DNA of 64,000 nucleotides from RH-chloro-G1 sp003670575 (lineage in GTDB: Bacteria; Chloroflexota; Dehalococcoidia; UBA2979). This document shows positions 1-8,022 of this stretch, in pieces. The notes below the pieces were generated by a model. That model was not told the origin of the DNA. It saw only the letters and a list, made by a program, of their open reading frames with translations, and made no database searches. The translations under genes were made by a program, and so were the position numbers. The stretch is from positions 1-64,000 of the forward strand of contig CANMOP010000010.1 of the NCBI GenBank assembly GCA_947499615.1, written 5' to 3'. The first letter of the stretch is position 1. The number at the start of each line of letters is the position of its first letter.

Positions 1-39
1 GCGAGTGTAGGGCAGTGCGGTGGTGTGCCGCTCGCAGCC

Positions 40-69
40 TTGAAGCGCAACCCAGCGCGGTGCTACGAT
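40..69 (+). promoter_or_regulatory. Predicted promoter of the nusA operon
   Basis: A -35 box TTGAAG (40-45) and a -10 box TACGAT (64-69) are separated by 18 bases. A TG one base upstream of the -10 gives an extended -10 TGCTACGAT. Transcription would begin near 76, leaving a leader of about 140 bases before nusA. This is inferred from box similarity only. Confidence 0.5.
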
Positions 70-98
70 ATGCACCAGTCAGGCGCCTCATCCGTGAG

Positions 99-126
99 AC
101 GTGGGCCACCGGGCCCACGTTTTTTT
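99..126 (+). terminator. Intrinsic terminator in the nusA leader
   Basis: A perfect 9-bp stem (99-107 with 112-120) closes a 4-base loop and is followed by seven T residues (120-126), the classic intrinsic terminator form. It lies downstream of the predicted promoter and upstream of nusA, so it would act as an attenuator inside the leader. It could instead end a transcript entering from before the window. Confidence 0.75.
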
Positions 127-214
127 CGCGGACAGCCCGGACATCGATGGGATGGGATTCGAGGGGGACGAGGCCGACGAGTCGGCTCGCCCGGAATAGA
201 GGCCACAGGCAGAT

Positions 215-1864
215 ATGAAGAACGACTTCATCATCGCGATCGCCCAGCTCTCCGCCGAGAAGAACCTGGACAGCAAGACCGTATTCGAGGCGGTGGAAGC
301 CGCGATGGCGTCCGCGTTCAAGCGCGACGAACTCGAATACGCCGATATCGAGGTCAAGATTGACCCCGCCGACGGCGAGATTCACGCCTCGCGCAGATAC
401 CTCGTCATGGCGGACGACGACATTGAGGATGACGAGATCCAGATCTCGCCGGAGCGCGCACGCGCCCTGGGACACGCCGACGCCAAGATCGGCGACACGA
501 TCCTTGAAGCGCTCGCAGAATCCGTGCAGACCGGGCGCATCGCCGCGCAGACCGCAAAGCAGGTCGTGCTGCAGCGATTGCGCGAGGCTGAGCGCGAAGT
601 CGTCTTCGACGAATTCACCAGCAAAGAGGGCGAACTGGTCTCTGGCACCGTGCTCCGGGTGGAGCCCGGTCGGCGCCAGGTGATCATCGACCTCGGTCGG
701 TCGGAGGCAGTGCTGCCGGGCGCGGAGCAGGTGCGACCGGAGCACTACCGCGTCGGCCAGCGCCTGCGCGTGTTCGTGAAGGAAGTCTACCGAGCCTCCA
801 AGGGGCCCCAGGTCGTTGTCTCCCGCTCACACCCGGATCTGATCCGGCGATTGTTCGAGCTGGAGGTCCCCGAGGTCGCGCGCGGCATCGTCGAGATCAT
901 CGCGATCGCTCGTGAGCCGGGGTACCGCGCCAAGGTCGCCCTGATCTCACGGCAGCCGGGCATCGACCCGATCGGCGCGTGCGTCGGGCTGCGAGGCTCG
1001 CGCATCCAGAACATCGTCAACGAGCTCGGTGGCGAGCGCATCGACCTGATCCGCTGGGATCCGAACCCGCTGGCATTCATCGCCAACGCCCTCAGTCCCG
1101 CGCAGGTCGTCTCCATTCGCGTCGATGAGGAGACCAACACCGCGTTCATCGCGGTTCCCGACAAGCAGCTCAGCCTGGCCATTGGCAAGGAAGGGCAGAA
1201 CGCCCGCCTGGCCGCACGACTGACCAAGCGGCGCATCGATATCCAGGCCGAGAGCGTGCTGATGCGCAACGGCGAGGACATGTTCCAGCCGCCGGAGCCG
1301 AACATGGAGGCAATCCCGCTGTCGGATCGTCCCGGCATCCCGACGCTTGCCGCTATCCCGCGGGAGATGGCGCCTTCGCAGGCCACGTACGCGCGCCCCG
1401 GTCTGCCGGGCGAGCGACCGGCCGCGGTGGCCGCGCCTGCGCGCCAGGTGGAGGCTCCGCTGACACCGGAGCAGGAGGCGATTGCCGCCTACCAGGAGCC
1501 CACCCTCAGCATGGCCGCCCCTGCAACGCCAGAGGCTGCAGCCCCGCCCGTTGCTGCCCCAGCGCAGGCCGCACCAGTCCGCCGCGACACGCCGGATCGC
1601 TCCGGCCTGCGCTTCGGTGATGACATCGTGCGGCGTGACCTGGAGGATGAGAACGTTGGACGTGGACCCGCGCGCGGCGCTGGCGGTCCCGGCGCTCGCG
1701 GTCGACGCGGCGCACCCGCGCCCGCCGAGCGTGCACGTCCCGCCGACGCCGGTCGCCGCAACCGCCGCTTCGAAGTGCCCGACGAGGACATCGAGGAAGG
1801 CCTGGACGTCCTGCACGGCGAGGAGTTCGACTTCGACCTCATCGACGAAGACGACGAGAAGTGA
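215..1864 (+). CDS. nusA: Transcription termination/antitermination factor NusA
   Basis: NusA binds RNA polymerase and nascent RNA and modulates pausing, termination and antitermination. The protein is 549 residues. The N-terminal polymerase-binding domain covers about 1-130, an S1 domain about 136-205, and two KH domains follow, with GxxG-type loops at GACVGLRGSR (254-263) and AIGKEGQNAR (322-331). Residues from about 350 form a long Pro/Ala-rich, then Arg/Gly-rich tail that ends very acidic; this part is not conserved in the family. The ATG gives the usual NusA beginning MKNDFIIAI. ylxR and infB follow, as in most bacteria. rimP, often the gene before nusA, is not seen in the 214 upstream bases. 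Confidence 0.97.
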   Translation: MKNDFIIAIAQLSAEKNLDSKTVFEAVEAAMASAFKRDELEYADIEVKIDPADGEIHASRRYLVMADDDIEDDEIQISPERARALGHADAKIGDTILEALAESVQTGRIAAQTAKQVVLQRLREAEREVVFDEFTSKEGELVSGTVLRVEPGRRQVIIDLGRSEAVLPGAEQVRPEHYRVGQRLRVFVKEVYRASKGPQVVVSRSHPDLIRRLFELEVPEVARGIVEIIAIAREPGYRAKVALISRQPGIDPIGACVGLRGSRIQNIVNELGGERIDLIRWDPNPLAFIANALSPAQVVSIRVDEETNTAFIAVPDKQLSLAIGKEGQNARLAARLTKRRIDIQAESVLMRNGEDMFQPPEPNMEAIPLSDRPGIPTLAAIPREMAPSQATYARPGLPGERPAAVAAPARQVEAPLTPEQEAIAAYQEPTLSMAAPATPEAAAPPVAAPAQAAPVRRDTPDRSGLRFGDDIVRRDLEDENVGRGPARGAGGPGARGRRGAPAPAERARPADAGRRNRRFEVPDEDIEEGLDVLHGEEFDFDLIDEDDEK

Positions 1865-1873
1865 GCCGCGCCT

Positions 1874-2233
1874 GTGCCCGCCGGTCAGTCGCCACTTCAA
1901 CCGCGCCGCCAGCCGCAGCGGACTTGCATCGCCTGCCGTGACACCGGCGAGAAGCGAGGCCTGACTCGCCTCGTGCGCGCCGCAGACGGTCATGTGCAGG
2001 TCGACCTCGGCGCACGGCTGCCGGGGCGCGGTGCATACCTGTGCGGGCAGCGCCAGTGCTGGGAACGCGCGCTCGGTCGTGGTGAGATGCTCGGGCGCGC
2101 ACTGCGCACCACGCTGGCACCGGATGCACGCGAGGCATTGCTTGCCAGCGCACCACTGGCGCTGGCGGCGTTGACCGTGCCCGCCGAACCGATTGCAACC
2201 CACGCGGCCGCCGTCGAGGCTCAGCCGCGATGA
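1874..2233 (+). CDS. ylxR: YlxR family RNA-binding protein (DUF448)
   Basis: A small basic protein of the YlxR/DUF448 family, almost always found between nusA and infB and believed to bind RNA; a role as an RNase P modulator has been reported for the Bacillus member. The family signatures are present: RTCIACR near residue 16, and GRGAYLC, which packs with an alpha/beta core. I chose the GTG at 1874, ten bases after the nusA stop, giving 119 residues. The last 30 residues are Ala/Pro-rich and probably disordered. The gene stops 79 bases before infB. Confidence 0.9.
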   Translation: MPAGQSPLQPRRQPQRTCIACRDTGEKRGLTRLVRAADGHVQVDLGARLPGRGAYLCGQRQCWERALGRGEMLGRALRTTLAPDAREALLASAPLALAALTVPAEPIATHAAAVEAQPR

Positions 2234-2312
2234 ACACGTACACGCGCGATTTCGCGCCCGATCACGATCAACCACGCCGCATCGCAGGCGCAGAGACCCA
2301 GGGAGAGCAACG

Positions 2313-4106
2313 ATGACACAGGCCACCGAGCCGCGTATCCAGATTCCGCAGGCGGTCGCGGTCAAGGATCTTGCCGCCATGCTGCGGGTCACCCCAATCG
2401 ACATCATCAAGGAATTGATGAAGAACGGGGTGATGGCGACCATCAACCAGGTCGTCGACTTCGATACCGCCGCCGTGGTGGCAACCGACCTCGGGTTCTC
2501 ACCTGAGGAGGAGGGCGCGGCCGCCGCAGTCGCGGCCCCGGCGGCCGACGGCGCCGCCGAGGCGGCCAGCACCTCCCGCCGCGTCATCGATGACGACCCG
2601 GACGCCATGCCTCGACCGCCGGTCGTCACCGTGCTGGGCCACGTCGACCACGGCAAGACCACGCTGCTGGACAGCATCCGCCGCGCAAAGGTCGCTGCGG
2701 GCGAGGCCGGCGGCATCACGCAGCACATCGGCGCGTACCAGGCAAAGGCGCCGGACGGCCGCACCGTGACGTTCATCGACACCCCCGGCCACGCCGCGTT
2801 CACGGAGATGCGCGCCCGCGGTGCGCAGGTCACGGACGTCGCAATCGTCGTGGTGGCCGCGGACGACGGAGTGATGCCGCAGACCCGCGAGGCCATCGAC
2901 CACGTGAAGGCCGCCGGTGTCCCGATCGTGATCGCGCTGAACAAGATGGATGCGAACAACGCCAACCCTGACCGGGTAAAGCAGCAGTTGATGGAGATCG
3001 GTCTGGTTCCGGAGGAGTACGGTGGCGACCAGATCGTCGTTCCCGTCTCTGCACTGCGCGGGGAGGGCATCGACGCACTCCTGGAGAACGTGCTGCTGGT
3101 CACGGAGATGCAGGACCTGCGCGCGAACCCGAAGCGCGATGCCGTCGGCGTGGTACTGGAAGCCTCCACGGATCGCCATCGCGGCGTTGTGGCGACGGTG
3201 CTGGTGCAGACCGGCACGCTACACGTCGGCGACACGATCATCGTTGGCCTCGCGTTCGGCAAGGTGAAGGCGATGAACGACGCCTCAGGCGGGCGCGTGA
3301 AGCAGGCCGGACCGTCGGAGCCCGTCATCGTGCTGGGCCTGAGCGATGTACCCCCGGCCGGCGAGCGCTTCACCGTGGTCGCCGACGAGAAGGCAGCGCG
3401 CGTGGAGACCGAGGCTCGCCGCCGCCTCGCGGAGGGCGACGGCGGTGTGACCGCAGCCGTGACGCTGGACAGCCTGTTCGGCGAGATCCATCGCGGCCGC
3501 GTACGTGACTTCAACATCGTGCTGAAGACGGACGTGCAGGGCTCCATCGACCCGCTGGTGCGCGCGCTGGAAGAACTGAGCGTGGAGGGGATCAACGTCA
3601 AGGTGATCCACGCCTCGGCGGGCACCATCAACGACTCGGATGTGAACCTCGCGGTCGCGTCCAAGGGCGTAGTGATCGGCTTCAACACCGACCCGGAACC
3701 CGGCGCGCGACGGCTTGCGGACGTGCAGAAGGTGGAGATCCGCGAGTACCGGATCATCTACGACATCCTGGACGATGTGCAGCGCGCCGTGAACGGCCTG
3801 CTGGAGCCCGTGTTCGCGGAGCAGGAGGACGGGCGAGTCGAGGTGCGGCAGGTGTTCCGCGTCGCTCGCCGCAGCGCGATCGCTGGCTCGTACGTGCGCG
3901 AAGGCACCATCCGCCGCAACTCGATGGCGCGCGTGCGCCGCGCCGGCGCCATCATCCACCAGGGCCGCATCGAGAGCCTGAAGCGCTTCGCAGAAGACGC
4001 GCGCGAGGTGGCCTCCGGCTTTGAGTGCGGGATCCAGATCGAGGGATTTGAGGACTTCATGGAAGGCGACGAGATCCTCGCGTACCACATGGAGCAGGTG
4101 CGATAA
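2313..4106 (+). CDS. infB: Translation initiation factor IF-2
   Basis: IF-2 is the GTPase that places initiator tRNA on the 30S subunit and promotes subunit joining. From the ATG at 2313, preceded by GGGAGAG at 2301-2307, the protein has 597 residues. It lacks the long N-terminal extension of proteobacterial IF-2: a short IF2-N domain (about 10-60) leads through an Ala-rich linker into the G domain. GTPase motifs are GHVDHGKTT (109-117), DTPGH (156-160) and NKMD (210-213); domains II to IV follow. An in-frame ATG-like extension to 2193 would overlap ylxR and has no ribosome binding site. Confidence 0.97.
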   Translation: MTQATEPRIQIPQAVAVKDLAAMLRVTPIDIIKELMKNGVMATINQVVDFDTAAVVATDLGFSPEEEGAAAAVAAPAADGAAEAASTSRRVIDDDPDAMPRPPVVTVLGHVDHGKTTLLDSIRRAKVAAGEAGGITQHIGAYQAKAPDGRTVTFIDTPGHAAFTEMRARGAQVTDVAIVVVAADDGVMPQTREAIDHVKAAGVPIVIALNKMDANNANPDRVKQQLMEIGLVPEEYGGDQIVVPVSALRGEGIDALLENVLLVTEMQDLRANPKRDAVGVVLEASTDRHRGVVATVLVQTGTLHVGDTIIVGLAFGKVKAMNDASGGRVKQAGPSEPVIVLGLSDVPPAGERFTVVADEKAARVETEARRRLAEGDGGVTAAVTLDSLFGEIHRGRVRDFNIVLKTDVQGSIDPLVRALEELSVEGINVKVIHASAGTINDSDVNLAVASKGVVIGFNTDPEPGARRLADVQKVEIREYRIIYDILDDVQRAVNGLLEPVFAEQEDGRVEVRQVFRVARRSAIAGSYVREGTIRRNSMARVRRAGAIIHQGRIESLKRFAEDAREVASGFECGIQIEGFEDFMEGDEILAYHMEQVR

Positions 4107-4110
4107 CGCC

Positions 4111-4542
4111 ATGACCCGCCGCATGGAAAAGGTCGCTGACCAGTTGCAGGTGGAGATCGCCGACCTGCTGCGGCGCGAGGTGAAACACCCCGCGCTGAGC
4201 GACGATGTCCTGCTGTCGATCACGCGCGTGGACGTCGCGCCGGACCTCAGCACGGCGCGTATCCACGTCAGCGTCATGGCCACCGCCGTACGCGAAGCGG
4301 AGGTCATGGAGGCGCTGACTCGTACGGCGCCGTTCCTCCATCGCTCGCTGGTCAAGCGCCTGCACATGCGGCAGGTGCCGCGGCTGCACTTCCTCATCGA
4401 CCACTCGATCGCCGAGGGCGCACGCATGACGCACCGTCTGCGCGAAATCGCGCAGAGCGAGGGCCGCGAGCTCTCAGGCGCGCCGTCTGCACCGTCCGCA
4501 CCGTCCGCGTCGCCCGTGTCGCCCGCGCCTGCCGACGACTGA
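4111..4542 (+). CDS. rbfA: 30S ribosome-binding factor RbfA
   Basis: RbfA is a late 30S maturation factor that binds near helix 1 of 16S rRNA. The 143-residue product matches the family along residues 1-115 (MTRRMEKVADQLQ, then a KH-like fold with the typical RIHVSV strand). A low-complexity tail of about 25 residues repeats Ala-Pro-Ser units. The ATG at 4111 is 4 bases after the infB stop, which argues for this start over an in-frame one inside infB. The nrnA phosphoesterase gene that often sits between rbfA and truB is absent here. Confidence 0.93.
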   Translation: MTRRMEKVADQLQVEIADLLRREVKHPALSDDVLLSITRVDVAPDLSTARIHVSVMATAVREAEVMEALTRTAPFLHRSLVKRLHMRQVPRLHFLIDHSIAEGARMTHRLREIAQSEGRELSGAPSAPSAPSASPVSPAPADD

Positions 4543-4578
4543 GCGGCGCTGACACCAAGGTCGTGGGGTCGCTCTGAC

Positions 4579-5550
4579 ATGCGCGGTTTCCTGAACATCG
4601 ACAAGCCGATCGGCATCACATCGTTCGATGTGGTACGCGCGATCCGGCGCGCCAGCGGGGTAAAACGCGTCGGACACGCTGGTACGCTCGACCCGCTCGC
4701 CACCGGCGTGCTGCCCGTCGCCATCGGCGATGCCACGCGGCTCATCGATGGGCTGGTCGACGCCCGCAAGGCCTACCGCGCCGAGGTGACACTGGGCGTG
4801 GAGACCGCGACCGACGACGCAGAGGCCGAACACGAGGCCACCTCGCGCGCGCCGGATGAAACCGTCGCTGCCCTAACCACCGCAGCGATCGAGCTCGCGC
4901 TCGCGACGTTCGTCGGCGAGTCGATGCAGTTGCCGCCTGCGTTTAGCGCCATCAAGCAGGCCGGCCAGCCTGCCTACCGCGCCGCGCGCCGCGGCGAGCC
5001 ACTGGAGCTTGCGCCGCGCCCGGTCGTCGCGCACGCGCTGCGCCTCATCAAGCGGCGTGGCCCGGTGCTGGTGATCGAGGTGGAATGTGGCAAGGGGTAC
5101 TACGTGCGCGCCCTCGCACGCGACCTCGGGCGGGCGCTCGGAGTCGGCGGGCACGTCAGCGCGCTCCGTCGCACGCGTGTCGGCCCGTTCGAGGCGGCAC
5201 AGGCCGTCCCCCTCGACGTCGCAACCGAAGTGCTGGCAGCGAGCCGCGCGGGGCTACCCGCTGCGCTGGATGTCCTGCTGCACGCGCCGGACGCGGTGCT
5301 CGTCGGCTGGCCGGTGATCATCCTCGACGACGTCGCACTCTCCGACGTCCAGATGGGGCGTGTGGTGCACCCGGAACCGCGACCGCTGTCGGGCGTGGAC
5401 ACGCCGCCAGCAGTGGGCCTGAAGGCCCGCGCGTACGCCGCCGACGGCGCACTGGCCGCGATCGCGGAGCACCAGGGGGACTGGGACTGGCACCCCGTGC
5501 GCGTGTTCGCACCCCTCGAGGCCTCGGCGTCAACCCCACCGGAGGTTTGA
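4579..5550 (+). CDS. truB: tRNA pseudouridine(55) synthase TruB
   Basis: TruB converts U55 of the tRNA T-loop to pseudouridine. The 323-residue protein starts MRGFLNIDKPIGITS. It carries the catalytic motif GHAGTLDPLATG, with the nucleophilic Asp near residue 40, and the later GKGYYVRALARDLG motif. The C-terminal region (from about 235) is longer than the catalytic core and may be a degenerate PUA-like domain. It is the last gene of the nusA-infB cluster, 36 bases after rbfA. Confidence 0.95.
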   Translation: MRGFLNIDKPIGITSFDVVRAIRRASGVKRVGHAGTLDPLATGVLPVAIGDATRLIDGLVDARKAYRAEVTLGVETATDDAEAEHEATSRAPDETVAALTTAAIELALATFVGESMQLPPAFSAIKQAGQPAYRAARRGEPLELAPRPVVAHALRLIKRRGPVLVIEVECGKGYYVRALARDLGRALGVGGHVSALRRTRVGPFEAAQAVPLDVATEVLAASRAGLPAALDVLLHAPDAVLVGWPVIILDDVALSDVQMGRVVHPEPRPLSGVDTPPAVGLKARAYAADGALAAIAEHQGDWDWHPVRVFAPLEASASTPPEV

Positions 5551-5576
5551 CACTGCTCCGGGCGGTGGGTTACCCA
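5547..5576 (+). promoter_or_regulatory. Possible promoter for the zinc-ribbon gene
   Basis: A perfect TTGACA at 5547-5552 overlaps the truB stop and is followed, after 18 bases, by TACCCA at 5571-5576. The -35 box and the 18-base spacer match other predicted promoters in this window, but the -10 is poor. It would serve the small gene at 5657. Confidence 0.35.
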
Positions 5577-5656
5577 TGAAGTCCCATTCCCCGGGGCGGC
5601 CCGTCAGGACTGGGACACACAGACCACAGAACACGGCTGCCACGCCAGGAGGATCC

Positions 5657-5800
5657 ATGGAAGCGTATTGCCTGAAGTGCCGCGAGAAGCGCGAGATGAA
5701 GGACCCGACCCAGGTCACGATGAAGAACGGTAAGCCCGCTGCGTCCGGCGTCTGCCCGGTCTGCAGCACCAAGATGTTCAAGATCGGCGCGACCGTCTAG
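5657..5800 (+). CDS. Small zinc-ribbon protein (DUF5679-like)
   Basis: A 47-residue protein with two CxxC knuckles, Cys5/Cys8 and Cys33/Cys36, separated by a basic, hydrophilic stretch. This fits a single zinc ribbon of the DUF5679 type seen in Chloroflexota and other lineages. Function is unknown; binding of nucleic acid or a protein partner is only a guess. The start is decided by AGGAGG at 5648-5653 just before the ATG at 5657. An in-frame ATG at 5576 would add 27 atypical residues and has no such site. Confidence 0.85.
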   Translation: MEAYCLKCREKREMKDPTQVTMKNGKPAASGVCPVCSTKMFKIGATV

Positions 5801-5824
5801 CCAGACGCGACGGCCGAGCCACCT

Positions 5825-5872
5825 GCCGGGCGCGCATCAAGCCAGTGCACACCTACACTGGGCGCGCCCGGC
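5825..5872. terminator. Long hairpin between convergent genes, likely bidirectional terminator
   Basis: An 11-bp perfect GC-rich stem (5825-5835 with 5862-5872) encloses a second 6-bp stem (5842-5847 with 5856-5861), separated by a 6-base bulge on one side. It lies between the stop of the zinc-ribbon gene and the last codons of the convergent LysR gene. There is no T-tract, so termination is an inference. Confidence 0.5.
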
Positions 5873-6770
5873 GGCTGCGCTCCTCCACCAGCCTCAGGAA
5901 CGCCTGCGCCCGCGCGTGCGGGGGTGCCGAGGCTCGCCACAGCGCGTACAACGCGCGCTCCGCCACCAGCGGCCCACGTCGACCGCGCAGGGCGGCGTCA
6001 TGCCCCTCGGCAACCGCAGCGGGCAGCACACTCCACCCCAGGCCCAGCACCACCATCTGCCGCAGCACGTCCGGGTTCCCACTCTCCAACATGACGCGCG
6101 GCCGAATCTCCAGGCCCGCGAGTCCTGCATCGATCAACGCGCGCGTGCGCGACCCCGGCTCGTAGAGCGCCCACTCGGCGTCCGCGGGCGGATGCTGCGG
6201 GTCGTCGGCGCCGGGCGGGGCGTACACGTGCAGCGGCTCGCGCTGCACCTCCACGCCCGCGAGATCGGCCTCTGCTGGCCCGATCGCAAACACGAGGTCG
6301 AACTCGAACGCTCTCAACTGCGCCACAAGCTCGGTGCTGTTGCCGACCCGCAGCGTCAGGTCGACGTCCGGGTAGGCCGCGCGGTATGCCTGAATCACGT
6401 CGGGGAGCGCGTACAGACTGGCAGCATCGATCATGCCGACGCGCAACGCGCCACGCTCCCCCCCCGCGCGCGCATCCAGCCGCTCGCCCAGCTCGCCTGC
6501 TTCTGCGAGTACACGCTCCGCGAACGCCAGCACCTCGTGCCCATCGGCCGTGAGCCGACGCTGGCGACCCGCCGGCTCGAAGAGTGCAACGCCGAGGCGA
6601 CGCTCCAACTCGGCGAGCGCCTGGGAGAGCGCGGGCTGACTGACGCCCAGCACCACCGCCGCCTGCGTGAACGATTGCTGTCGCGCCGCCTCACGCAGGT
6701 AGGCGAGCTGTCGAATGCTGACGGCGCCAAGGGCGCGAGCGACGTTCAGGCGAATGGGTGGCAATGTCAT
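5853..6770 (-). CDS. LysR-type transcriptional regulator
   Basis: A 305-residue LysR-family activator/repressor. An N-terminal winged HTH (about 18-76, containing SFTQAAVVLGVSQPALSQAL) precedes a periplasmic-binding-protein-like effector domain (about 100-295). The gene is divergent from ino1, the usual layout for a LysR regulator and its target, so control of the inositol-lipid operon is likely. The effector cannot be told from sequence. The ATG at 6770 lies only 6 bases after an extended -10 box, so the mRNA is probably leaderless. Confidence 0.9.
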   Translation of the reverse strand: MTLPPIRLNVARALGAVSIRQLAYLREAARQQSFTQAAVVLGVSQPALSQALAELERRLGVALFEPAGRQRRLTADGHEVLAFAERVLAEAGELGERLDARAGGERGALRVGMIDAASLYALPDVIQAYRAAYPDVDLTLRVGNSTELVAQLRAFEFDLVFAIGPAEADLAGVEVQREPLHVYAPPGADDPQHPPADAEWALYEPGSRTRALIDAGLAGLEIRPRVMLESGNPDVLRQMVVLGLGWSVLPAAVAEGHDAALRGRRGPLVAERALYALWRASAPPHARAQAFLRLVEERSRRARPV

Positions 6771-6776
6771 GCGCCA

Positions 6777-6845
6777 ATCATAGCAATATCCTATGTATTC
6801 AATGCATTAGTTTTACTTGTCCAATGTGTTCGCGACCCATATCGT
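6777..6845. promoter_or_regulatory. Divergent LysR/ino1 promoter region with T-N11-A box
   Basis: An AT-rich island in GC-rich DNA. On the minus strand an extended -10, TGCTATGAT (6785-6777), serves the LysR gene. On the plus strand TTGTCC (6817-6822), 17 bases, then TATCGT (6840-6845) form a promoter for ino1 with a start near 6852. Between them, ATAG-N7-CTAT (6780-6794) is a T-N11-A LysR box. It is centred about -65 from the ino1 start and overlaps the regulator's own -10. Confidence 0.55.
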
Positions 6846-6929
6846 TGAATGGTGGCGCATGAGCGCGCCGCTGGAGCGTGCACACGCTCGCGTCGCGCAG
6901 CCACGGGCTGCGAAGAAGGGTGGAGCCGA

Positions 6930-8003
6930 GTGGCTGACGAGAAGATCAACGTAGCGGTCATCGGCGTCGGCAACTGCGCCTCATCGCTGATCCAGGGCGT
7001 GGAGTTCTACAAGGGCGCGGAGGACGGCGAGTCGATCCCCGGCCTGATGCACCCGGTGCTCGCCGGGTACCACATCCGGGACATCAACTTCACCGCCGCG
7101 TTCGACATCGACGTCAACAAGGTCGGCAAGGACCTCTCCGAGGCGATTTACGCTGAGCCCAACAACACCATCAAGTTCGCTGACGTGCCGAAGAGCGGCG
7201 TAACCGTCTCTCGCGGCATGACGCACGACGGACTCGGAAAGTACCTGTCCGAGATCATCACGAAGGCGCCCGGCCCGACGGCGGACATCGTCAACATCCT
7301 GAAGAGCACCAACACCCACGTGGTGATCAACTACCTCCCCGTCGGCTCCGAGGAGGCGACGAAGTGGTACGTGGAGCAGGTGCTGGCCGCGGGCTGCGCC
7401 TTCATCAACTGCATCCCGGTCTTTATCGCGCGGGAGGAGTACTGGGGCAACCGCTTCAAGGAGCGCAACCTCCCGATCATCGGCGACGACATCAAGTCGC
7501 AGGTCGGCGCCACGATCCTGCACCGAGTGCTGGCGCGGCTCTTTCAGGATCGCGGCGTGCGCATTGACCGCACGTACCAACTGAATTTCGGCGGCAACAC
7601 CGACTTCCTCAACATGCTCGAGCGCGAACGACTGCTGTCGAAGAAGATATCCAAGACGAACGCGGTCACCTCGCAGATCGACTACGTGCTGCCGACCGCC
7701 GATGTGCACGTTGGGCCGTCGGACCACGTGCCGTGGTTGCAGGACCGCAAGTGGTGCCACATCCGCATCGAGGGCACCACGTTCGGTGACGTGCCACTGA
7801 CGCTGGAGACGAAGCTCGAGGTGTGGGACAGCCCGAACTCCGCGGGCGTGGTCATCGACGCGATTCGCTGCGCGAAGCTCGCGCTCGACCGTGGCATCGG
7901 CGGCCCGCTGCTGGAGCCGTCCGCATACTTCATGAAGTCCCCGCCGCAGCAGGTCCATGACGACGAGGCGCGCGACAACCTCGAGGCGTTCATCGCGGGC
8001 TAG
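6930..8003 (+). CDS. ino1: Inositol-3-phosphate (myo-inositol-1-phosphate) synthase
   Basis: Ino1 converts glucose-6-phosphate to inositol-3-phosphate in an NAD-dependent internal redox reaction, the first step to inositol lipids. The 357-residue size and the NAD-binding motif VIGVGNCASSLIQGVEFYKG match the short actinobacterial/archaeal type (for example mycobacterial Ino1). Later family blocks such as GDDIKSQVGATILHRVL and the Lys-rich KISKTNAVTSQ segment are intact. I chose the GTG at 6930 with GGGTGGAG upstream; an in-frame ATG-side extension from 6849 looks non-native. An acyltransferase, a glycosyltransferase remnant and a phosphatidyltransferase follow. Confidence 0.93.
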   Translation: MADEKINVAVIGVGNCASSLIQGVEFYKGAEDGESIPGLMHPVLAGYHIRDINFTAAFDIDVNKVGKDLSEAIYAEPNNTIKFADVPKSGVTVSRGMTHDGLGKYLSEIITKAPGPTADIVNILKSTNTHVVINYLPVGSEEATKWYVEQVLAAGCAFINCIPVFIAREEYWGNRFKERNLPIIGDDIKSQVGATILHRVLARLFQDRGVRIDRTYQLNFGGNTDFLNMLERERLLSKKISKTNAVTSQIDYVLPTADVHVGPSDHVPWLQDRKWCHIRIEGTTFGDVPLTLETKLEVWDSPNSAGVVIDAIRCAKLALDRGIGGPLLEPSAYFMKSPPQQVHDDEARDNLEAFIAG

Positions 8004-8022
8004 GCCGGATGCGGAGCGCCCA

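Noticed and set aside
1..214. rimP fragment before nusA
   Set aside because: No RimP-like sequence in any frame; the region holds a promoter and terminator.
947..3757. A 936-codon open frame on the minus strand
   Set aside because: It lies opposite nusA, ylxR and infB, is low-complexity in composition, and arises from GC-rich codon bias.
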